Assembly (NCBI GenBank): GCA_018645005.1
Contig: JABGPJ010000110.1
Location: 39,429 to 103,428 of the forward strand
DNA from: Deltaproteobacteria bacterium
GTDB lineage: Bacteria; SAR324; XYD2-FULL-50-16
Reading direction: 5' to 3'
DNA: 64,000 nucleotides
The notes below the pieces were generated by a model. It was not told the DNA's origin. It did no database searches and was given only the letters and a program-made list of their open reading frames with translations. Each line of letters opens with the position of its first letter. Position 1 is the stretch's first letter. Positions 21,556-31,756 of the stretch are shown piece after piece. Position numbers and translations under genes: made by a program.

Positions 21556-21632
21556 ATTTGGATTCAAGCAAAAACGATTGAATCCAAATTACGGCTTGCA
21601 AAACACTAATGGGGATGTTAACATTAGCGTTT
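21556..21632 (+). promoter_or_regulatory. Two strong consecutive hairpins between secY and rpmJ
   Basis: ATTTGGATTCAA-gcaaaaacga-TTGAATCCAAAT (12 bp perfect stem, 21556-21589) and AAACACTAATG-gggatgttaa-CATTAGCGTTT (21601-21632, one mismatch). Confidence 0.6.
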
Positions 21633-21730
21633 AACTTTGATTTTAAGGACCTCAGGCGATTTTGGTGCAAAGTCATCAGAAATGAAAGACGCTTGGGGTG
21701 GTGGAAGCTAACAAAAAAGAGAATGAAGAG

Positions 21731-21844
21731 ATGAAAGTAAGAGCCTCAGTAAAACCTATCTGTCCAAAATGTAAGATAGTAAGACGTAAAAGGGTCTTGC
21801 GCGTAATTTGTGAAAATCCACGGCATAAACAACGACAAGGTTAA
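21731..21844 (+). CDS. rpmJ: 50S ribosomal protein L36 (zinc-binding form)
   Basis: Small ORF below the track cutoff: [37 protein letters not shown]. Confidence 0.95.
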   Translation: MKVRASVKPICPKCKIVRRKRVLRVICENPRHKQRQG

Positions 21845-21855
21845 GGGAGGAAAAT

Positions 21856-22221
21856 TTGGCGCGTATTGCAGGGGTCGATTTACCGGATAACAAACGGGCA
21901 GAAATCGCATTAACTTATATTTACGGGATCGGTCGCAGCGTTTCTAACAAGATCCTGAAAGATGCTGAAGTTGATAAAAACACCCGTATGAAAGACCTCA
22001 AAGAAGATGAATTGGGGGCTATCCGGAAGATCATACAGTCTTTAATCGTTGAGGGGGATTTAAGACGAACGAGAACAATGGATATTAAACGACTCCTGGA
22101 TCTGGGGTGTTACAGGGGACTTCGACACAGAAGGGGTTTGCCCTGTCGCGGACAGCGTACGAAAACTAATGCGAGAACTCGCAAAGGTCCTCGAAGATTA
22201 GCAGTCGGTAAAAAGAAATAA
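21856..22221 (+). CDS. rpsM: 30S ribosomal protein S13
   Basis: [27 protein letters not shown]...[30 protein letters not shown] start. Confidence 0.97.
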   Translation: MARIAGVDLPDNKRAEIALTYIYGIGRSVSNKILKDAEVDKNTRMKDLKEDELGAIRKIIQSLIVEGDLRRTRTMDIKRLLDLGCYRGLRHRRGLPCRGQRTKTNARTRKGPRRLAVGKKK

Positions 22222-22240
22222 ACTTCAGTGAGTAAAATAA

Positions 22241-22636
22241 ATGGCCAAAGCAGTTAAGAGAAAGAGCAGTAAGAAAAAAGAGAAGAAGAATATTCCAAAC
22301 GCGAGAGTGTATATCAGTGCAACATTTAACAATACGATTGTGAGTGTGACTGATTTGGAAGGGAATGTAATTAGTTGGTCGAGCACTGGACTACACGGTT
22401 TTAAGGGGTCCAGAAAAAGCACCCCCTACGCAGCTAGAATAGTTGGTGAAGATGCAATCACCAAAGCGTTGGAGCATGGTGTAAAACAGGTGGAGATAGT
22501 GATTAAGGGCCCGGGAAGTGGCAGAGAGTCAGCTCTAAGAGCCGTCGCGAGTTCAGGAATCAAGGTCAGCCAGATTAGGGATACGACACCTGTGCCTCAC
22601 AATGGATGCAGACCTCCAAAAAGAAGAAGAATTTAG
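22241..22636 (+). CDS. rpsK: 30S ribosomal protein S11
   Basis: [45 protein letters not shown]...[18 protein letters not shown]. Confidence 0.97.
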   Translation: MAKAVKRKSSKKKEKKNIPNARVYISATFNNTIVSVTDLEGNVISWSSTGLHGFKGSRKSTPYAARIVGEDAITKALEHGVKQVEIVIKGPGSGRESALRAVASSGIKVSQIRDTTPVPHNGCRPPKRRRI

Positions 22637-22684
22637 AGTAACATGACCTTGAAAATCTGATTATAAAGTACAGGAGAATCGAGA

Positions 22685-23317
22685 GTGTCTAGATATAGAG
22701 GATCTGTCTGTCGGCTTTGCAGAAGAGAACAACTGAAACTGTTTCTAAAGGGCGATCGGTGTTATACCGATAAGTGTTCTATGGAAACCAAGCCTTATGT
22801 TCCAGGGCCGCACGGCGTCAATCGCAGAAGGGGAAAGCAGTCCGAATACGGGTCTCAACTGCGGGAAAAACAAAAGGTAAAACGGCTTTACGGCGTTCAG
22901 GAAAAGCAATTTCGTTTGATATTTTCCAAAGCTGCTGGCCAAAAAGGGAAAACGGGTGCAAACCTGTTGATCCTGCTGGAAAGAAGATTGGACAATATCG
23001 TTTATCGTATGGGTTTTGCACGATCTTTGGCAGAAGCAAGGCAGTTGGTAAAGCATTCGCACATTCGAATTAACGGCAAAAAGAACAACATTCCATCAGC
23101 GCTGGTCAAAGTAGAGGATGTGGTGTCCGTTCGGGAAAAAAGTCAGAATGTCGCGTTTATCAAGGAATCTCTTGAGTCTTCAGACCGCAAGGGTTTACCG
23201 GGCTGGCTGAGCGTTGACTCAAAAGCATTCAGTGGCAGAGTAGTTGCCTTTCCGAAACGAGATCAGATTACAATTCCTATACAAGAGCAGTTCATTGTAG
23301 AGCTTTATTCGCGGTAA
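22685..23317 (+). CDS. rpsD: 30S ribosomal protein S4 (zinc-binding form)
   Basis: [37 protein letters not shown]...[30 protein letters not shown] start. Confidence 0.96.
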   Translation: MSRYRGSVCRLCRREQLKLFLKGDRCYTDKCSMETKPYVPGPHGVNRRRGKQSEYGSQLREKQKVKRLYGVQEKQFRLIFSKAAGQKGKTGANLLILLERRLDNIVYRMGFARSLAEARQLVKHSHIRINGKKNNIPSALVKVEDVVSVREKSQNVAFIKESLESSDRKGLPGWLSVDSKAFSGRVVAFPKRDQITIPIQEQFIVELYSR

Positions 23318-23322
23318 TCGGT

Positions 23323-24357
23323 TTGGATAAAAATACAAATATATTGCAAAAAAGCTGGGAAGGCCTAGAAATCCCGGACGATCTGCAAGTTGGACGGGAA
23401 TCCTTCAGTCAAGAATACGGTAAATTTATTCTGGAACCGCTGCACAAAGGATTCGGAGTAACCATCGGTAACGCGATGCGACGAGTACTTCTCTCTTCTC
23501 TACGTGGGTGTGCAGTATACGGAGTTAAGATAGAAGGTGTTTCCCACGAGTTCGAAACGGTCAAGGGCATCCGCGAGGATGTGCTTCAGATCGCGCTGAA
23601 TTTGAAAGGATTGGAGTTAAGGCAGTTTGAGGAAGGTGATATTGCGTTGGAGTTGGTCGTGGCTGGACCTAAAGTCGTAACAGCTGGTGATATCTCCACT
23701 TTCGGAAAAATCGAAGTGATGAATCCTGATCATGTTATTTGTCAATTGGACCAGGAAGCCACACTGGAAATGACATTGTTTGTCCGATTAAACAGAGGGT
23801 TTATATCTGCCGAAGAAAATAATGACAAGGACCTGCCGGTGGGCACGATCTTTTTGGATTCTAATCACTCTCCGGTGAAACGGGTTCAGTATGAGATTAA
23901 AAATACCCGCGTTGGGCAGAAAACCGATTTTGAAAAACTGGTCATGCAGTTGTGGACAAACGGTGGTGTTAGACCGGATGATGCAATGGCGTACGCGTCT
24001 AAAATCCTGAAGGAATATTTTAATCCTTTTATAAATTTTGACGAAGATGCCATTCGGCCGATCGATGAAATTGTTGAAGAGGAAGAAAAGGGTTATGAAA
24101 ACCCGCATCTATATCGCAGCGTGAACGAGTTGGAACTTTCAGTCAGATCGATCAACTGCCTTCAAAACGCAAAAATCGATACCATTGGTGACCTGGTGCA
24201 GAAGACAGAGGCGGAGATGCTAAAAACAAAGAATTTCGGCCGCAAATCGCTGCAGGAAATCAAAACCGTATTAGCATCGATGGGTTTGACGCTGGGTATG
24301 AAGTTAGAGAATTTTGATAATATCACTAAAGACAAACAGAGTCAGTTGACCTACTAA
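23323..24357 (+). CDS. rpoA: DNA-directed RNA polymerase alpha subunit
   Basis: [43 protein letters not shown]... C-terminal [44 protein letters not shown]. Confidence 0.97.
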   Translation: MDKNTNILQKSWEGLEIPDDLQVGRESFSQEYGKFILEPLHKGFGVTIGNAMRRVLLSSLRGCAVYGVKIEGVSHEFETVKGIREDVLQIALNLKGLELRQFEEGDIALELVVAGPKVVTAGDISTFGKIEVMNPDHVICQLDQEATLEMTLFVRLNRGFISAEENNDKDLPVGTIFLDSNHSPVKRVQYEIKNTRVGQKTDFEKLVMQLWTNGGVRPDDAMAYASKILKEYFNPFINFDEDAIRPIDEIVEEEEKGYENPHLYRSVNELELSVRSINCLQNAKIDTIGDLVQKTEAEMLKTKNFGRKSLQEIKTVLASMGLTLGMKLENFDNITKDKQSQLTY

Positions 24358-24426
24358 ACAACTCTATTATAGGGTCGGCAGGCACGCTGGATAATTGAAT
24401 AAGCGTATTGGATCGGGTTTAAGCGT

Positions 24427-25068
24427 ATGAGACATTTAAGAGCGGGAAAAAGGCTGGGGGTTACTACCAGCCATCGAAAAGCAATGATGAGAAACTTGGT
24501 GACTGCTCTTTTGGAGCATGGTGAGATAAAAACAACGATCACCAGAGCCAAGGAAATGCGAAAGTATTTCGATAAAATGATCGGTCTGGGGAAGAAGCAG
24601 GATCTACATTCCCGTCGGCAGGCGTTGGCTTTCGTCAAATCAAAGGAAGCAATCAAGAAATTATTTGATGAATACGGACCGTTGTACGAAGACCGAAACG
24701 GTGGCTACACCAGAATTTTCCGATTAGGGCAGCGTCTTGGCGACAATGCGCAAATGGCTTTGATACAAATGGTGGATATAAAGGAGGGCGAAAAGCCCGT
24801 CCAAAAAGATGCGCCAGAGGCTATCGAGGAAATTAAAAGTGAATTAAAAAGCGAAGAAACTGCTGAGGTGACTGCGGTCGAAGTTGAAGCAGATGTTGCT
24901 GAGGTGACTATTGACGAGCCAAAAGCTGAGAAAGCAGAAGAACCGATTGTTGGCGAGCCTGCAGATACGCCTGAAGAGCCAGTTGTTGCGGAGGCACCAG
25001 TAGAAGTAGAACCAGCAGTGGGCGAAGCAACAGAGACCAAAAAAGATTCAGATTCAAAACCTGAATAG
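24427..25068 (+). CDS. rplQ: 50S ribosomal protein L17 with long acidic low-complexity C-terminal extension
   Basis: MRHLRAGKRLGVTTSHRKAMMRNLVTALLEHGEIKTTITRAKEMR (L17 core) followed by about 90 aa rich in E/A/P/V. Confidence 0.95.
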   Translation: MRHLRAGKRLGVTTSHRKAMMRNLVTALLEHGEIKTTITRAKEMRKYFDKMIGLGKKQDLHSRRQALAFVKSKEAIKKLFDEYGPLYEDRNGGYTRIFRLGQRLGDNAQMALIQMVDIKEGEKPVQKDAPEAIEEIKSELKSEETAEVTAVEVEADVAEVTIDEPKAEKAEEPIVGEPADTPEEPVVAEAPVEVEPAVGEATETKKDSDSKPE

Positions 25069-25100
25069 ACTATCCCATCGTACCATCCCACCAACACGTA

Positions 25101-25132
25101 TCACTAACGTTGAAGATATTCAATGTTAGTGA
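25101..25132. terminator. Strong hairpin between convergent rplQ and the 25155 minus ORF
   Basis: TCACTAACGTTGAA-GATA-TTCAATGTTAGTGA, a 14 bp stem with one G-U. No T tract on either side, so it is not a textbook intrinsic terminator. Confidence 0.5.
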
Positions 25133-25154
25133 CGACCTTCAAGCAAGCCTCCAC

Positions 25155-25700
25155 TTATTCAGAAGTGCACAATGACGCATACTGGATGATAGCTGCAAGC
25201 AGCAGTTCAAATTTAAACGTGTTGTCTGTTACGGCAATGGATTTGAGCAGTGCCATAAAATCTTCCCAGCTCTCGATCCTGTCGAACGCTTCAAAACTCG
25301 GGATTGGCAGTTCTTCTTCAAGGCAGACTTGACGGATGGTGTCCGCTTCGAGAAACAAATTCTGGGGATTTTCTTGCAGACGGAGGAGGATATATTTGAC
25401 GAGTTTTGAGATGCTAAATCTGATTTGGCGATCATTTCCGATCAGACTGTTTTCACTTGGATAACCAGCATTAGAAGAAGTGGACTTTTCTTCCGGATTG
25501 AAATATTGGTTTCTGGAGAGATAGCTCTCTTTTTCATTGGAAAAAAAAAGTTCGTAGTAGCGGTTTCTAACGGTCAGTATTTTAGCCTTGGTTTTACTAT
25601 CGTGTGCAAAAACCACCTGGCTGCGTTTCGAGAAAGGGCTTTCATTTTCGATTTTTCGGCGATAATTTGTATCACCGGGCTTAAATTTTATTTTTTTCAT
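25155..25700 (-). CDS. Hypothetical protein, 181 aa
   Basis: Full-length ORF divergent from slt; not overlapped by a better ORF; no recognised motif. Confidence 0.55.
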   Translation of the reverse strand: MKKIKFKPGDTNYRRKIENESPFSKRSQVVFAHDSKTKAKILTVRNRYYELFFSNEKESYLSRNQYFNPEEKSTSSNAGYPSENSLIGNDRQIRFSISKLVKYILLRLQENPQNLFLEADTIRQVCLEEELPIPSFEAFDRIESWEDFMALLKSIAVTDNTFKFELLLAAIIQYASLCTSE

Positions 25701-25753
25701 TCCGGTTTCAAAGGAATGTCGTCATACGCACTGGGTTCATTCGGGATCTCAAT

Positions 25754-27862
25754 ATGGTCTTCCAGACTTTGAAGCTACTTTTGAAAGCAAGTAAGTTACC
25801 TGTTATAATAGTTGCATGCCTGCTTTACACCTCAAATATGAGTGCCGCAGAAAAAAACCTTCTGGCTTTGTCACGGGCCAATATCTCCGGCTATATTGAA
25901 TCACTCCAATTTGATGAGAATCACCGCTACAATGTGTCGCAGTTGTATCTCCTCAACCGTAAATTGTCAAAGTCTGAAGATACTCAGAAAAATGGTGCCA
26001 TTCTTAACCGCCTGGAAAAAATCGCTGATTGGTCAATTAAGCCGATTGTAACAGTTGAACGAATAAACGTGTACCTCAAAAAGAGGGATAAGTTACAATT
26101 ATCAAATTTTTTAGTAGGTCTGGCAAAATCCCCGGAAGTCTCTCTTTACGAGGAAAAAATTTTCAATGTCCTGGTAGAGGCCTATGCTGTCAACCCAGAG
26201 CCGATAGAAATTCGAAGGGTCTTAAAACAGTTGCTCCCCGCTCTGAACTGGTGGCGGCAGGATTCAAGATTTATTATCTGGGCCTTGGGTTATCTGAATG
26301 TTAACGACGCAGAATATGCCAGTCTGATAAAGCAACTATGGGCAATCACTGATGTTATGACCTTTCCGGCATTGTACAACCCTTATCTGACTAAACTAAA
26401 AAAAAATCCTGCCAACGCTCATGAGATCGTGGCGGATCATTTTACCAAACAATATCAAATTAAAAACTGGTCTTATATCATCGCCGAGGCCCCTTATTAT
26501 TTGTCCCGTTTGCCCCATGTGAGTGCTGGATTTTCGAAAATCAGAGGGATCTACATTAAGACGTTTTTTCGGAAACGACAATACTCACAACTTATTCAAC
26601 AGTTGAACTCTTCAAAACAGATACGGCTGTTGTCTTTTACAGATGAGGAGAAGGCGGCATTGCTGTTCCGGTTGTGGCTAAAAAAAGGATGGGCAAGCAA
26701 AGCTGCAGAATATCTCAATTTACTTGAAAAGACAGCATCGGCTAAAGAATTGGCTGATAAGTATTTTGAAATGGCTGAATTTTACTATCAGAAAGCACAG
26801 TTTAAGAAAAGTCTGGGATATTTTAATCGGGTTAAGTTCGGGACGGCTCGTGAACACCTTGTGCCAGTGGTCCAGTGGCGGAAACTAAGGATTTTTGAGG
26901 AATTAAAACAACCCCAGGAGATGGCAAAAATCGCTATCTGGGCTGATTCGTATCTGTTTCAGAGTCGGGAGATCGCGGCTAAATTCTGTTATTGGGGTGT
27001 GAAGTTGAAGCTGTATGGCAAACCCAGAGCTTTAACCTGTTATCAACAATATCCGCATACTTACTACGGATTTCGGTCGCTTCAAATGGGAGCGACTTAT
27101 GCAGGTGTCGAAAAAACAGTTTTAACAAATCTTAAAAAAGGAAATAAAGGCCGCCTGAGTCAACTTGAACACTCTTTCCTTGGATTTGTGCATGTATTAT
27201 ATTTAACTGATGAAACAGCTCTGGCTGATGCATTGGTGATGCGATATTTGAAGAAACGTATCAGCCCACCATTTTTTGCGCATATGGCAGCTGTTCTGTA
27301 TCAGGCTGAACGGTTTTATCTTCAACAGCTATTGATTGATCTGTATTTTAAAGAATACTTATACAACGGGAACAGTGTACAAAGTCAGCTATTAATGGCC
27401 TACTATCCTGCTGGATATCGAGGGGAGGTGGCTCGCCATGCCGGTCAGTCAAAAATGTCACCTATGCTGGTTTATGCCGTTATTCGAGAGGAATCGAATT
27501 TCAGGGCGGAGGTGGAATCGCCTGCAGGTGCTGTGGGGTTGATGCAGCTGATGCCGTCAACGGCCAAATATATTGCGAAAATCAAGCGGATGAAATATGA
27601 ACCAGACCATTTGATTGATCCGGATATCAATGTCAAGTTGGGTGTGGCTTATCTCAACCGTTTGTTGAAGCGTTATAAAGGTAATTTATTCTATACCCTG
27701 GCTGCATATAATGGAGGGGCAACAAATGTCAAACGCTGGATTCGCATAACCGGAGCCAGGGATTTGGACGTTTTTGTTGAATCCATTACCTTCATTGAAA
27801 CCCAGAACTATGTTAAGCGCGTCCTGCGCTCCTATTACATTTATCAGATGCTATATGACTAA
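25754..27862 (+). CDS. Soluble lytic murein transglycosylase-like (SLT domain with helical N-terminal superhelix)
   Basis: C-terminus VYAVIREESNFRAEVESPAGAVGLMQLMPSTAKYIAK...DPDINVKLGVAYLNRLLKRYKGNLFYTLAAYNGG (catalytic E-S, GLMQ, AYNGG). Confidence 0.92.
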   Translation: MVFQTLKLLLKASKLPVIIVACLLYTSNMSAAEKNLLALSRANISGYIESLQFDENHRYNVSQLYLLNRKLSKSEDTQKNGAILNRLEKIADWSIKPIVTVERINVYLKKRDKLQLSNFLVGLAKSPEVSLYEEKIFNVLVEAYAVNPEPIEIRRVLKQLLPALNWWRQDSRFIIWALGYLNVNDAEYASLIKQLWAITDVMTFPALYNPYLTKLKKNPANAHEIVADHFTKQYQIKNWSYIIAEAPYYLSRLPHVSAGFSKIRGIYIKTFFRKRQYSQLIQQLNSSKQIRLLSFTDEEKAALLFRLWLKKGWASKAAEYLNLLEKTASAKELADKYFEMAEFYYQKAQFKKSLGYFNRVKFGTAREHLVPVVQWRKLRIFEELKQPQEMAKIAIWADSYLFQSREIAAKFCYWGVKLKLYGKPRALTCYQQYPHTYYGFRSLQMGATYAGVEKTVLTNLKKGNKGRLSQLEHSFLGFVHVLYLTDETALADALVMRYLKKRISPPFFAHMAAVLYQAERFYLQQLLIDLYFKEYLYNGNSVQSQLLMAYYPAGYRGEVARHAGQSKMSPMLVYAVIREESNFRAEVESPAGAVGLMQLMPSTAKYIAKIKRMKYEPDHLIDPDINVKLGVAYLNRLLKRYKGNLFYTLAAYNGGATNVKRWIRITGARDLDVFVESITFIETQNYVKRVLRSYYIYQMLYD

Positions 27863-28559
27863 AAAATCCATTTTGTTAATCCTGCTTATCGCAGTTGTCA
27901 CTCTGGCGGGATGTCAACAACAGCGAGTCAGGATAGCGACTATAAAAGATGAATCATTCGTCAGGACGTTTGCAGCGCTTCAATCTTACCAGGTCAGTCA
28001 GATAGACCTCGACTATTCAGCCAAATGCAGAATACGGATTAAAACCCCTACCCTGGATGAGAATGGGGTCTGTCAAATTGTCATCACCCGTGACAACCAT
28101 TTTAGTATTACTGTGTTCTCTCCTGTAGGTGGAACCCTGCTGATGGTGTATCAGGACGAGGTCCAGATTCAGGTGTTGAATTATCATGATAAAACCTATC
28201 TGCAATTGAAAAACAGTGAAAAAAATAGAGACAAGGCTTTCGAGATTGTCAACCTCAATGTGGCTGAATTCCGATCGATTTTCTGGGGGAGAGAAATAGA
28301 CGAGGAGGACACCCGGTTGCGCTTCCGTTATAAGGGGGAAAAGCCTGTTCAAATCCGGAAACCGACGCGCCATTCAGATCAGTTGGTAACGATTAAAAAA
28401 TGGCTGTCATATCAGGGAGCATGGTTTCCAAGGACAATCGAATTCGAGGACCGCAGGAGGCAGATATTCTTAAAAGTCGTGATTACATCCTTTGCCCCCG
28501 GCCTGACTGATAAACTGGTGCCGGCGGAGGTCCCGGAAAATTTTCAGATCAAACATTGA
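27855..28559 (+). CDS. Predicted lipoprotein; start at 27855 overlaps the slt stop by 8 nt
   Basis: MTKKSILLILLIAVVTLAGCQQQ signal with lipobox LAGC. Confidence 0.75.
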   Translation: MTKKSILLILLIAVVTLAGCQQQRVRIATIKDESFVRTFAALQSYQVSQIDLDYSAKCRIRIKTPTLDENGVCQIVITRDNHFSITVFSPVGGTLLMVYQDEVQIQVLNYHDKTYLQLKNSEKNRDKAFEIVNLNVAEFRSIFWGREIDEEDTRLRFRYKGEKPVQIRKPTRHSDQLVTIKKWLSYQGAWFPRTIEFEDRRRQIFLKVVITSFAPGLTDKLVPAEVPENFQIKH

Positions 28560-28573
28560 GTCCTGCCCACGGT

Positions 28574-29473
28574 TCAATGATCTCGTTTCAGGACAAAGTT
28601 CGCAAGCTCTCTTAAGCGGACCGTATCCAGCTGAGTTTTCTCCAAGTGGTTCAATGCATTTTCATAACACAGGTTTGCCAACTGTTTTGATTTTTCAAGG
28701 CCAAATACCTGTGGATATGTCAAAGTCTGATTTTTCTGATCGGTCCCCGGTGACTTCCCGAGCCGTTCCTGGCTTCCGGTGACGTCCAGAATATCGTCTT
28801 GAATCTGAAAGCATTTACCAATCTCGGTCCCGAATCCAGTAAGTTGTGCAAAGCCCGCTTCATTTATATCAGCCAACAGAGCCCCTATCTGGATGGCTGC
28901 GGTGATCAGAGCCCCGGTTTTATGGGTGTGGATAAAACTCAGGGCATCTTGCGGTGCCAGCGCCTCCTGCCTTTGAATATCTGCCACCTGACCGGAAACC
29001 ATGCCGAACACCCCGGCGTTTTTCGATAGAATATGGATCGACTTCAGGATGGTGGTGGCGGATGTCTGCTCCAGAAGCGTCGGAGAACTCATGAGTGCAA
29101 AACAGTGCGTTAGCAGCGCATCTCCCGCCAATAGTGCTATATTCTCTCCGTATTTAATATGGTTGGTGAGTTGACCTCTTCTCAGGTCATCATCATCCAT
29201 ACAGGGTAAATCATCATGGATCAACGAATAGGTGTGGATATATTCAACGGCACAGGCCAGAGGCAAAGCGAAGTCGGCGTTTTTTCCGGTACATTCAATA
29301 GTGGTGATTAGTAAAACCGGACGCAGTCTTTTACCTCCCGCTAAAAGAGAATACCGCATTGATTCTTCAAGGATTGCCACCGGCTGCGGAATTTCAGGAA
29401 AGGTAGCAGCCAGAGAGTTTTCAAACTGAGCCACCTTTTCTTTGTAGTAATCTGTAAAAGAAAGTTTTTCCAT
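28574..29473 (-). CDS. ispA: Polyprenyl (farnesyl/geranyl) diphosphate synthase
   Basis: GGKRLRPVL, first Asp-rich motif HDDLPCMDDDDLRRG, second Asp-rich motif QIQDDILD. Confidence 0.92.
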   Translation of the reverse strand: MEKLSFTDYYKEKVAQFENSLAATFPEIPQPVAILEESMRYSLLAGGKRLRPVLLITTIECTGKNADFALPLACAVEYIHTYSLIHDDLPCMDDDDLRRGQLTNHIKYGENIALLAGDALLTHCFALMSSPTLLEQTSATTILKSIHILSKNAGVFGMVSGQVADIQRQEALAPQDALSFIHTHKTGALITAAIQIGALLADINEAGFAQLTGFGTEIGKCFQIQDDILDVTGSQERLGKSPGTDQKNQTLTYPQVFGLEKSKQLANLCYENALNHLEKTQLDTVRLRELANFVLKRDH

Positions 29474-29554
29474 AGGTTATCCGTCTGTTCACAGCCCTTT
29501 GTGATTTCTTAGCTAGCTGCGTTTAAAAATGTATTTTTGTGGTTTCTGGGAGCA

Positions 29555-30460
29555 TCAGGAACCCGATTTTCTGAATATCAGGACCCGATCATGTTCGGCA
29601 TAGTCTTTGATACTTTTAAATAACGTCAGCTCGGTGCTGCGGCTCATCATCTGCTGAATTGACTCACGTTGGTCAAATCCGTGTTCAAAAATTAGAAAAC
29701 CGCCAGGCTTGAGTAACGATTCAGCCGCTTTTTGGAGATAATGGTAAAACGCCAGCCCATCGTCTCCGCCATTCAAGGCGTTTCTGGGCTCCCAGAGTCG
29801 AACCTCTTCCTGGAGCAGGTCGATCTCTTGTGTTGGGATATAGGGTGGATTGCTGACGATACAATCATAAATGGGTTGTCTTTTAATGGAATTGAATCGG
29901 TCACCCTGAATCAGATAGACACGATTTCGCTGATTTTCAATCTCTGCCTGGTAATAGTTAATATTCATCCTGGCGAATGCCAGTGCCTGTTCGCTGATAT
30001 CAGTAGCGATTATAACAAGCTGCTGTTCTTCACTCGAAAGAGCCAGAGGGATGGCTGCGCTGCCAGTTCCAAGCTCAAGTATTTGAAATGTGGATGTCGA
30101 TCTGCTATTTGAGCGAATCAGCTTCAACATAGCGTCGACGAGTACCTCGGTCTCTGGTCTGGGTATCAGTACACCGGGCCCCACCGCCAGGGACAGTGAC
30201 CAGAATTCACAAGTCTCCATCAGGTAAGAACACGGTTCACGGTTACGTCGTCGAATGACCAGTTGCCGGATCGCCTCCTGCTCTTCGAGTGTACATGGTT
30301 TGTCGTATTGCAGATAAATATCCAGACGGGAAATTTTTAATGCATGGCTCACCAGTCTCTCTGCTTCGAGGCGGAGAGAACCTGGGAATCCTCGCTTGGT
30401 GAAATCAGCGCGCATCCATTGGACTAATTTCGGCGGTGTCCAAATATCATCCTTTTTCAT
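29555..30460 (-). CDS. prmC: Peptide chain release factor N5-glutamine methyltransferase
   Basis: ILELGTGSAAIPLAL, NPPY motif CIVSNPPYIP; overlaps the pdxA stop by 4 nt. Confidence 0.93.
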   Translation of the reverse strand: MKKDDIWTPPKLVQWMRADFTKRGFPGSLRLEAERLVSHALKISRLDIYLQYDKPCTLEEQEAIRQLVIRRRNREPCSYLMETCEFWSLSLAVGPGVLIPRPETEVLVDAMLKLIRSNSRSTSTFQILELGTGSAAIPLALSSEEQQLVIIATDISEQALAFARMNINYYQAEIENQRNRVYLIQGDRFNSIKRQPIYDCIVSNPPYIPTQEIDLLQEEVRLWEPRNALNGGDDGLAFYHYLQKAAESLLKPGGFLIFEHGFDQRESIQQMMSRSTELTLFKSIKDYAEHDRVLIFRKSGS

Positions 30461-31461
30461 TCACTATCCAGCTTGGTACGAATTGTTGCCATTCTGAAGG
30501 CGTAATCAATGGCTGATCTCATATTCCTGTGGTCGGCAGCAGCCTGGCCGGCAATATCAAATGCGGTGCCGTGATCCACAGAGGTCCGAATGATGGGCAG
30601 CCCGACAGAGATGTTAACCGCTGTGTCAAAAGCGATCATTTTGATCGGAATCAGTCCCTGATCGTGATATTGAGCCACAACCAGGTCGAATTCTCCTTGA
30701 ATAGCCCGTCGGAAAATCGTATCCGCCGGGAAAGGTCCGGAAGCAGAAATGCGCTCATCGGCTGCAAGTTGAACCGCTGGTTTAATGATCGACTCATCCT
30801 CCATCCCAAAAATTCCGCTCTCTCCAGCGTGCGGATTTAGACCACATACAGCTATGCGGGGAGATGATATTCCCAGTTCCTGCAGAAAACGATCAGCCAA
30901 CCGAATCGTTTCATGAACCCGTTCGATGGACAGCGATCGGGAAACTTCATGCAGAGGAATATGGGTGGTTGTCAGCATGACATTGAGTTTGCACGATGCA
31001 AAGGTCATGCGGTAGTTTTCACACCGGGTTAGTTTGGCCAGGAGGCCCGTATGACCATCAAAATGATGGCCCGCGGTATGCCAGGCCTCTTTTGATATAG
31101 GGGCGGTTACCATTGCGTCGATCTGATGGGTCAAACCCAGGTTGACCGCTTTGATAACAGCTTGATAAGAAAAATTCCCACACCAAAGGTTGACGTGGCC
31201 CATTTGAAACGTTTCTTTCTTTATTTCAGCAAGATCTAAGACGGGAAGTGCCCCCTGTCGGCTTTCAAAAACCGGTTCTGTAATCTGAATGACATCAAGG
31301 TCAAGCCCGAGTTGCCTGACGGTATCACGCATGATGGTGGTGCTGCCGATGACAAAAGGCTGGTAATCGATGCCTGGATTTAGATCGGCATAGGTCTTGG
31401 CGATAACTTCAGGTCCGACTCCAGCCGGGTCGCCCATGGTTATTGCGATAATGGGGCTCAT
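30457..31461 (-). CDS. pdxA: 4-hydroxythreonine-4-phosphate dehydrogenase
   Basis: IAITMGDPAGVGPEVIAK, TAPISKEAW, GHTGLLAKL, GLNPHAGESG, YHDQGLIPIKM. Confidence 0.95.
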   Translation of the reverse strand: MSPIIAITMGDPAGVGPEVIAKTYADLNPGIDYQPFVIGSTTIMRDTVRQLGLDLDVIQITEPVFESRQGALPVLDLAEIKKETFQMGHVNLWCGNFSYQAVIKAVNLGLTHQIDAMVTAPISKEAWHTAGHHFDGHTGLLAKLTRCENYRMTFASCKLNVMLTTTHIPLHEVSRSLSIERVHETIRLADRFLQELGISSPRIAVCGLNPHAGESGIFGMEDESIIKPAVQLAADERISASGPFPADTIFRRAIQGEFDLVVAQYHDQGLIPIKMIAFDTAVNISVGLPIIRTSVDHGTAFDIAGQAAADHRNMRSAIDYAFRMATIRTKLDSE

Positions 31462-31756
31462 GAGGATCGTGTCAATTGTTTTTTGATCAGGAATAAAGCA
31501 GGTGAGAGATTGGGTTTCGAGCTATTCATCGTACTCTAACACACTTTGGACTTCTTTTAAAGCACCAAAAATGGTAATTATACATCAGGGACAGCTGATA
31601 TAGAGCGGGTTTTTGATGCGTTGTATAGGGCTCGTTTCTTCTTTTTCGATACAGTATCAACCGAACCGGGTACTTTTTTTGCCGGTATTGCAGCAAAGAT
31701 TTTGGATTTCTGCAATCCGGAAGGTATCCATAATTGCTGAGGAGTCTTTTAAGATT

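Noticed and set aside
7182-24656. Many antisense ORFs across the ribosomal operon (e.g. 7859-8506 -, 9793-10077 -, 11920-12336 -, 14349-14843 -, 18728-19144 -, 19715-20137 -)
   Set aside because: Each lies opposite a well-supported ribosomal, EF or secY gene and has skewed composition; they are explained as shadow ORFs.
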